Positions 60,338 through 64,000 of a DNA stretch of 64,000 nucleotides are shown in pieces. The DNA is taken from positions 1 through 64,000 of the forward strand of contig LVAJ01000027.1 in the NCBI GenBank assembly GCA_001603005.1, given 5' to 3'. A program made the translations under genes and the position numbers. The stretch's first letter is position 1; every line of letters begins with the position of its first letter. Origin of the DNA: Clostridiales bacterium Firm_04 (GTDB taxonomy: Bacteria; Bacillota; Clostridia; Oscillospirales; Ruminococcaceae). The notes below the pieces were generated by a model. It was not told the DNA's origin and did not search any database. It saw only the letters and a program-made list of their open reading frames with translations.

Positions 60338-60376
60338 ATACCGATCCGGCAGCGACCGATCGGTATCTTTTTTTCG
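60338..60376 (+). terminator. Terminator of the LytTR gene
   Basis: Stem ATACCGATC/GATCGGTAT with CTTTTTTT following. The next 155 bases hold a TATAAT-like box but no confident promoter. Confidence 0.85.
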
Positions 60377-60531
60377 GGATACTATTATATATAATACAGC
60401 ATACGGCACGCGAGTATTCCGCTTGCAGCAGACTGAAAAGCCTGAAAAAAATTTTTTTCGATCGCTGCACAAAATCCGTTCCGTTTTCTGTCTGAATAGG
60501 CAGAGGAACATGAAAGGACGGTGCAAGATCC

Positions 60532-61089
60532 GTGAACGACAATGCAATGATCGCATTATTTGAGCAGAGAAATGAGCAGGGCATCGCAGAAGCAAACCGT
60601 GCGTACGGCGGCATGCTGCAAACGATCGCCGTGCGGATCCTGCGGGACAGCCGCGACGCAGAGGAATGCGTCAGCGACACATTCTTCAAGGCATGGAACA
60701 GCATTCCGCCGCAGAAACCGAAATTTTTCTCCGCATTTCTTGCAAAGCTGACGCGAAACTGTGCGCTCAACCGCTATACCGAAATGCATGCACAGAAGCG
60801 CGGCGGCGGTGTGGTGCCAGCGGTGCTGGATGAGCTTTCGGAATGCATCCCCGCGCAGTCGGACACGGAGCAGGAGATCGACCGTCTGTTCCTTTCGGAA
60901 GCGATCGAATCTTTTCTCTCGGCAATCCCGCATCAGCATGCAAAAATTTTTATGCACCGCTATTTTTCGATGCAGGAGCCGAAGGAGATCGCAGCAGAAT
61001 TGCAGATCAGCGAAAACACCGTCCGGAGTGTTCTGCGCCGGACGCGGGAAAAGCTTCAGGCCTATCTGGAACAGGAGGACTTGTTATGA
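60532..61089 (+). CDS. ECF-type RNA polymerase sigma factor
   Basis: 185 residues: region 2 (ILRDSRDAEECVSDTFFKAWNSIP) and region 4 (HQHAKIFMHRYFSMQEPKEIAAELQISENTVRSVLRRTREKL). Start is GTG after AAAGGACGG. It overlaps the anti-sigma-like gene by four bases, the normal arrangement of a sigma/anti-sigma pair. Region 4 contacts -35 elements; the regulon is unknown. Confidence 0.94.
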   Translation: MNDNAMIALFEQRNEQGIAEANRAYGGMLQTIAVRILRDSRDAEECVSDTFFKAWNSIPPQKPKFFSAFLAKLTRNCALNRYTEMHAQKRGGGVVPAVLDELSECIPAQSDTEQEIDRLFLSEAIESFLSAIPHQHAKIFMHRYFSMQEPKEIAAELQISENTVRSVLRRTREKLQAYLEQEDLL

Positions 61090-62543
61090 AGAATCAGGAT
61101 TTGCTGGACGCGATCGGCGCCGTATCCGACAAGGCGGTCAGAAAATACGCGCTGCCGGATGATGCGGCACAGGTCGATTCCGATGCGGCGCCCGTCCGCG
61201 GCGCACGCATCGTGCAGCAGAAAAAGAAGCCGTTCCGCATTCGTAAGGGCACAGTTGCCGCAGCGATTGCGGTCTGCGTTGGACTGAATGCCGCATTGAT
61301 CTACGGCATCAGCAGAATGCGGCAGGACGACGGCATCGGCATTCCGGCGGCGGAATCGGCTTTGCAGAGTGCGGCGACACAGCAGGCTGCGGCAGAGCTG
61401 ACGGTCAACAGCGCGACGCCGACGACGCTGCACATGACCGTGACGAACCGCTCCGGTCAGGATCTCTATTTCGGCTATTCGCTCAGCGTGATGCAGGGGG
61501 CGCAGGAAGTGCTCACCATTGCGCAGCCGACGGAAACGCATTGGCTGACATACGCGGAAGACGGCGCGATCCAGCTGCAGCCGTCCTTGTCAGAGCCGCT
61601 CGACAAGCATATTCTTGCGCCGGAACAGACCTCGCCGGAGATCACAGTTTATCTGGTGCGGGAGCTGGATACGGAAGTGACGGATCTTGCAGAAGCAGTC
61701 AGACAGCGCAGCATGGAAGCAGGGGACTATACTTTGCGGGTGCCGGTTCGTTTCGGCGCGCCGGATGCAGAGGTCATCTATCTGGATCAGCCGTTCACCA
61801 TTGCCGCAGAGCAGCCTGTCGTGCAGCTGCCGGATTTCCGGAATGCACGGTACGAGAATGTCAGGGAGCAGCTTTCCGATCTGGATCTGTTCTATACCGC
61901 GGAGGAGATACCGGACGAGACTGTTCCGGCAGGCGCGGTCGTCCGCACGGAGCCGGAAGCCCCCGCAGAGCTGCATGCCGGCGATTTTGTCTGCGTGTAT
62001 GTCAGCACCGGCAGCGCACAGGAATTGCCGGATATCCCCGCGCCGAATTTTGTCAATCAGCATATCGAGCTTGCAAAGACGATGGCTGCAGCAATGGGGC
62101 TGGAGCTTGCGATCAACGTGACAGAGGTTCCGGCGGGCAGCAAAGAAGAAGGTCTTGTGCTGTCGCAGGATATTCCCGCGGGCGAACCGGTTCCTGCGGG
62201 TACGGTCATTACGCTGGAGGTTGCAGGATCCGGCGCTGAAAAGCAGAAACTCCGGCTCACATTCCAGATTCCTGCGGATATGGACGGCTTATATCATTTT
62301 GAGGTGCGGAATGATCAGGATCAGATGATTGAGAGCGGCGCATCTTTCAGACCGGAATACTTTGCGGGAAGTACGTCAGTAACAGTCGGCGGCAGCGAAC
62401 AGGAGCAGGAGGTCAGGGTATATCTTGTCAGAGAAGACACCGGAAAGAGCAGCCTCTACGGCACTTATCTGCTGCATTTTCCGGAACAGAGCATCGAAAC
62501 GATCTCAGAGAATGCCGAATCCGCATTCCAAAACGTGCAGTAA
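61086..62543 (+). CDS. Membrane protein with two PASTA domains, probable anti-sigma factor
   Basis: 485 residues; ATG overlaps the sigma stop (ATGA). Cytosolic N-terminus of ~55 residues, one membrane helix (TVAAAIAVCVGLNAALIYGI), an extracellular beta-rich region (~100-235), two PASTA domains (VQLPDFRNARYENVREQLSDLDL and DIPAPNFVNQHIELAKTMAAAMGL) and a final sandwich. PASTA domains usually bind cell-wall fragments, so it may sense envelope state and hold the sigma factor. No classic zinc anti-sigma motif is visible in the N-terminus; the role rests on position. Confidence 0.82.
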   Translation: MKNQDLLDAIGAVSDKAVRKYALPDDAAQVDSDAAPVRGARIVQQKKKPFRIRKGTVAAAIAVCVGLNAALIYGISRMRQDDGIGIPAAESALQSAATQQAAAELTVNSATPTTLHMTVTNRSGQDLYFGYSLSVMQGAQEVLTIAQPTETHWLTYAEDGAIQLQPSLSEPLDKHILAPEQTSPEITVYLVRELDTEVTDLAEAVRQRSMEAGDYTLRVPVRFGAPDAEVIYLDQPFTIAAEQPVVQLPDFRNARYENVREQLSDLDLFYTAEEIPDETVPAGAVVRTEPEAPAELHAGDFVCVYVSTGSAQELPDIPAPNFVNQHIELAKTMAAAMGLELAINVTEVPAGSKEEGLVLSQDIPAGEPVPAGTVITLEVAGSGAEKQKLRLTFQIPADMDGLYHFEVRNDQDQMIESGASFRPEYFAGSTSVTVGGSEQEQEVRVYLVREDTGKSSLYGTYLLHFPEQSIETISENAESAFQNVQ

Positions 62544-62550
62544 ACAGCAA

Positions 62551-62585
62551 AGCACCGCTCCCATGCAAGGGAACGGTGCTTTTTC
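62551..62585. terminator. Terminator between the PASTA and GNAT genes
   Basis: 12-bp stem AGCACCGCTCCC with GGGAACGGTGCT followed by TTTTT; serves convergent genes. Confidence 0.88.
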
Positions 62586-62588
62586 AGT

Positions 62589-63044
62589 TCAGATGCTCAT
62601 AATATAGATCTGGCACGGATTTGCCTCATCCCAGATCGGCAGCACTTCCAGCTCGCTGAATCCGAGGCTGAGATAGAACCGGTTTGTCGCGTCATAATCG
62701 GGGTACATGCCCATTTTGACGGTCTTGACCTGCATGAAGCGGAATCCTTCGTCCGCGGCGAACTGCTTTGCCGCATCAAACAGCGCGCGCCCGACGCCCT
62801 GTCGGTGATGCGATTTCAGTACGCCCATGACGGCGAGTTCCACGGTCGCATTTCCGGTCTGCTTGAGACAGAGAAACCCGACCGGTTCATTGCCGTCGAA
62901 TGCAGCAAAAAAGGGCTGCCCGACGCATTCGGCGATATACTGCTCCCGGCTGGATTCGACCTCGAACCATTCGGGGAGCGCTTCGAGGATCCGGCGGGTG
63001 ATCTGCTGTTTTTCCGCAGGCTCCTGCAATTGTCTGATCTGCAT
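62589..63044 (-). CDS. GNAT family N-acetyltransferase
   Basis: 151 residues; AAAGGAG lies seven bases before the ATG at 63044. The acetyl-CoA site is VLKSHHRQGVGRALFDAA (R/QxxGxG/A), with TNRFYLSLGFSELEVL at the C-terminus. Acceptor unknown. Confidence 0.9.
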   Translation of the reverse strand: MQIRQLQEPAEKQQITRRILEALPEWFEVESSREQYIAECVGQPFFAAFDGNEPVGFLCLKQTGNATVELAVMGVLKSHHRQGVGRALFDAAKQFAADEGFRFMQVKTVKMGMYPDYDATNRFYLSLGFSELEVLPIWDEANPCQIYIMSI

Positions 63045-63080
63045 GTTCGATCTCCTTTGTATCAATATTGCGATCGGGAT

Positions 63081-63425
63081 TTATACCGGCACATCATTTC
63101 CGTTCCATTTGATTCCGGCAGCGTTTTCGCATTGCGCCGCCCAGATAATGAGCGCAGAAACAAACTTCGGCGTGATGATGTCCGGAACCGGAAACGGCAG
63201 AAGATAGCGGTTCCAGATCCCGTTTGTCTGTTGCTTTTGAAAGATATTGCCCTTGCTGATGACATAAGGCGTTTTCGTGTTCAGCGGGCAGGTGAGAATC
63301 AGCGCTTTATCCGGCGAAACAATATGCAGCAGAAAGTACGCGGATTCGTCGTCCGCTTTTATATACCAGAAATATTCCTGACCGGATACGGTGATTGTCC
63401 GTCTGCCTTTTCCGGATACGCCCAT
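63081..63425 (-). CDS. Hypothetical protein
   Basis: 114 residues, start with AGAGGTG upstream of the ATG at 63425. No signal peptide; strand-rich N-terminus (ITVSGQEYFWYI) and PDIITPKFVSALIIWA near the C-terminus. No family recognised. Confidence 0.65.
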   Translation of the reverse strand: MGVSGKGRRTITVSGQEYFWYIKADDESAYFLLHIVSPDKALILTCPLNTKTPYVISKGNIFQKQQTNGIWNRYLLPFPVPDIITPKFVSALIIWAAQCENAAGIKWNGNDVPV

Positions 63426-63511
63426 GTTTTTCACCTCTGTAAACCTGTGTGCATAAAGCGAAGCGATCCTGCCGAAAATAAGGACAGAATCGCATCAAAG
63501 GGGGCATCGCA

Positions 63512-63922
63512 ATGCACAAACATGCCGGCGAATATGCCGCCGTATTTCTGTTCGGCTTTTTTCTGTATGCGATGCTGGAAATTGCCGGACGCGGGCGCAC
63601 GCACTGGACCATGGGGATCCTCGGCGGCACCGCGCTCGTGTATCTGTACAGTATGGAGCACCGTCTGCGCGAGCCGCTCTGGATGCGGGCGCTGCTCGGT
63701 GCCGGATTTGTGACGGCTTCGGAATTTGCCGCCGGTATCTTTGACAATCTGATCATGGGCTGGGCTGTCTGGGATTACTCCGACCGCGCCGGCAATCTGC
63801 TCGGACAGATCTGCCCGCTGTTTTCGGGGATCTGGTATCTGCTCTGTCTGTTCGGCTGCATGCTTTGCGCCGCGTTTTACCGGCAGTATCATCCGACGGT
63901 TAGCCCGCCTGCTCCGCGATAA
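63512..63922 (+). CDS. Small membrane protein of the putative ABC transporter permease (PF06541-type) family
   Basis: 136 residues, four predicted helices. FFLYAMLEIAGRGRTHWTMGILGG, NLIMGWAVWDYSDRAGNLLGQICPLFSGIWYLL fit the family, whose transport role is assumed by annotation rather than shown. Its last 23 bases overlap the end of the convergent partial gene at the right edge. Confidence 0.75.
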   Translation: MHKHAGEYAAVFLFGFFLYAMLEIAGRGRTHWTMGILGGTALVYLYSMEHRLREPLWMRALLGAGFVTASEFAAGIFDNLIMGWAVWDYSDRAGNLLGQICPLFSGIWYLLCLFGCMLCAAFYRQYHPTVSPPAPR

Positions 63923-64000
63923 GCCCCTGAATGTATTCGGTCAGCTCGCAAGCCATTTCGCATTGCTCCGGAATCCGCGGATGTCCGGGCGTTGCCATGC
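63900..64000 (-). CDS. C-terminal fragment, possibly of an SGNH hydrolase
   Basis: Open minus-strand frame from the right edge to a TAA at 63900-63902, at least 32 codons. It contains PGHPRIPEQCEMACELTEYI, which resembles the final HPxxxGxxxMA motif of GDSL/SGNH hydrolases. Partial at the window edge, so tentative. Confidence 0.5.
   Translation of the reverse strand, partial: MATPGHPRIPEQCEMACELTEYIQGLIAEQAG

Overview
The window comes from the chromosome of a mesophilic, low-to-mid GC Firmicute of the Oscillospiraceae, most likely a cellulosome-bearing Ruminococcus close to R. champanellensis or R. flavefaciens. The reasons are three secreted carbohydrate-active enzymes ending in type I dockerins (GH26, GH97 and SGNH esterase) plus a GH43 with an internal half-dockerin, near-consensus sigma-A promoters with 17-bp spacers, an L27 with a Prp-cleavable N-terminus, and a CIRCE-controlled small heat-shock gene. 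No rRNA, integrase, transposase or CRISPR array was found. Four tRNAs and the SRP RNA are present. The species assignment is inference.

Layout. 1-8.8 kb: a minus-strand type I restriction-modification operon, hsdR - (HEPN-like gene) - hsdS - (nucleotidyl-cyclase-like gene) - hsdM - (OLD-family ATPase/TOPRIM nuclease). The three extra genes are wedged between the hsd genes with overlaps or gaps of a few bases, so the whole behaves as one composite defence operon. It is the most unusual part of the window. 9-10.7 kb: a Fic-domain regulator, a noncoding spacer with a thrice-repeated 12-mer, and two tRNA-Ser genes. 10.8-25 kb: housekeeping genes. These are degV; the ribosomal/GTPase operon rplU-prp-rpmA-obg-mrnC-yebC; tsaE-tsaB-rpiB; a SpoU methyltransferase; a TPP riboswitch with thiT; hsp20 under CIRCE; and a flippase-like membrane protein. 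A GH26-dockerin mannanase lies within it.

25-35 kb is a fibre-degradation cluster: GH97 with CBM and dockerin, a two-propeller GH43, and an SGNH esterase with a duplicated module and a dockerin. Two families of dispersed intergenic repeats sit around it. One carries a complete sigma-A promoter and appears to drive both degV and the GH43 gene. 35-38 kb holds a peptidoglycan-synthesis trio (FHA, FtsW/RodA, class B PBP). A long noncoding stretch follows, then an S41 protease with a three-gene ABC-2 exporter (39-43 kb).

43.4-47.5 kb is a queuosine precursor operon, queD-queE-GT2-folE-queC-(small gene)-queF, behind a preQ1-I-type riboswitch and terminator. The glycosyltransferase and the 71-residue protein inside it are unexplained. 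47.5-56.4 kb carries two membrane proteins, then dus, an amidohydrolase, a HAD phosphatase and the recR-ybaB-dnaX DNA-metabolism block with the SRP RNA (ffs) at its head. 56.6-64 kb holds tRNA-Pro; a secreted protein of unknown function divergent from a sensor-LytTR regulator, with a repeated CGACGAA motif between them; an ECF sigma/PASTA anti-sigma pair; and small genes up to the right edge.
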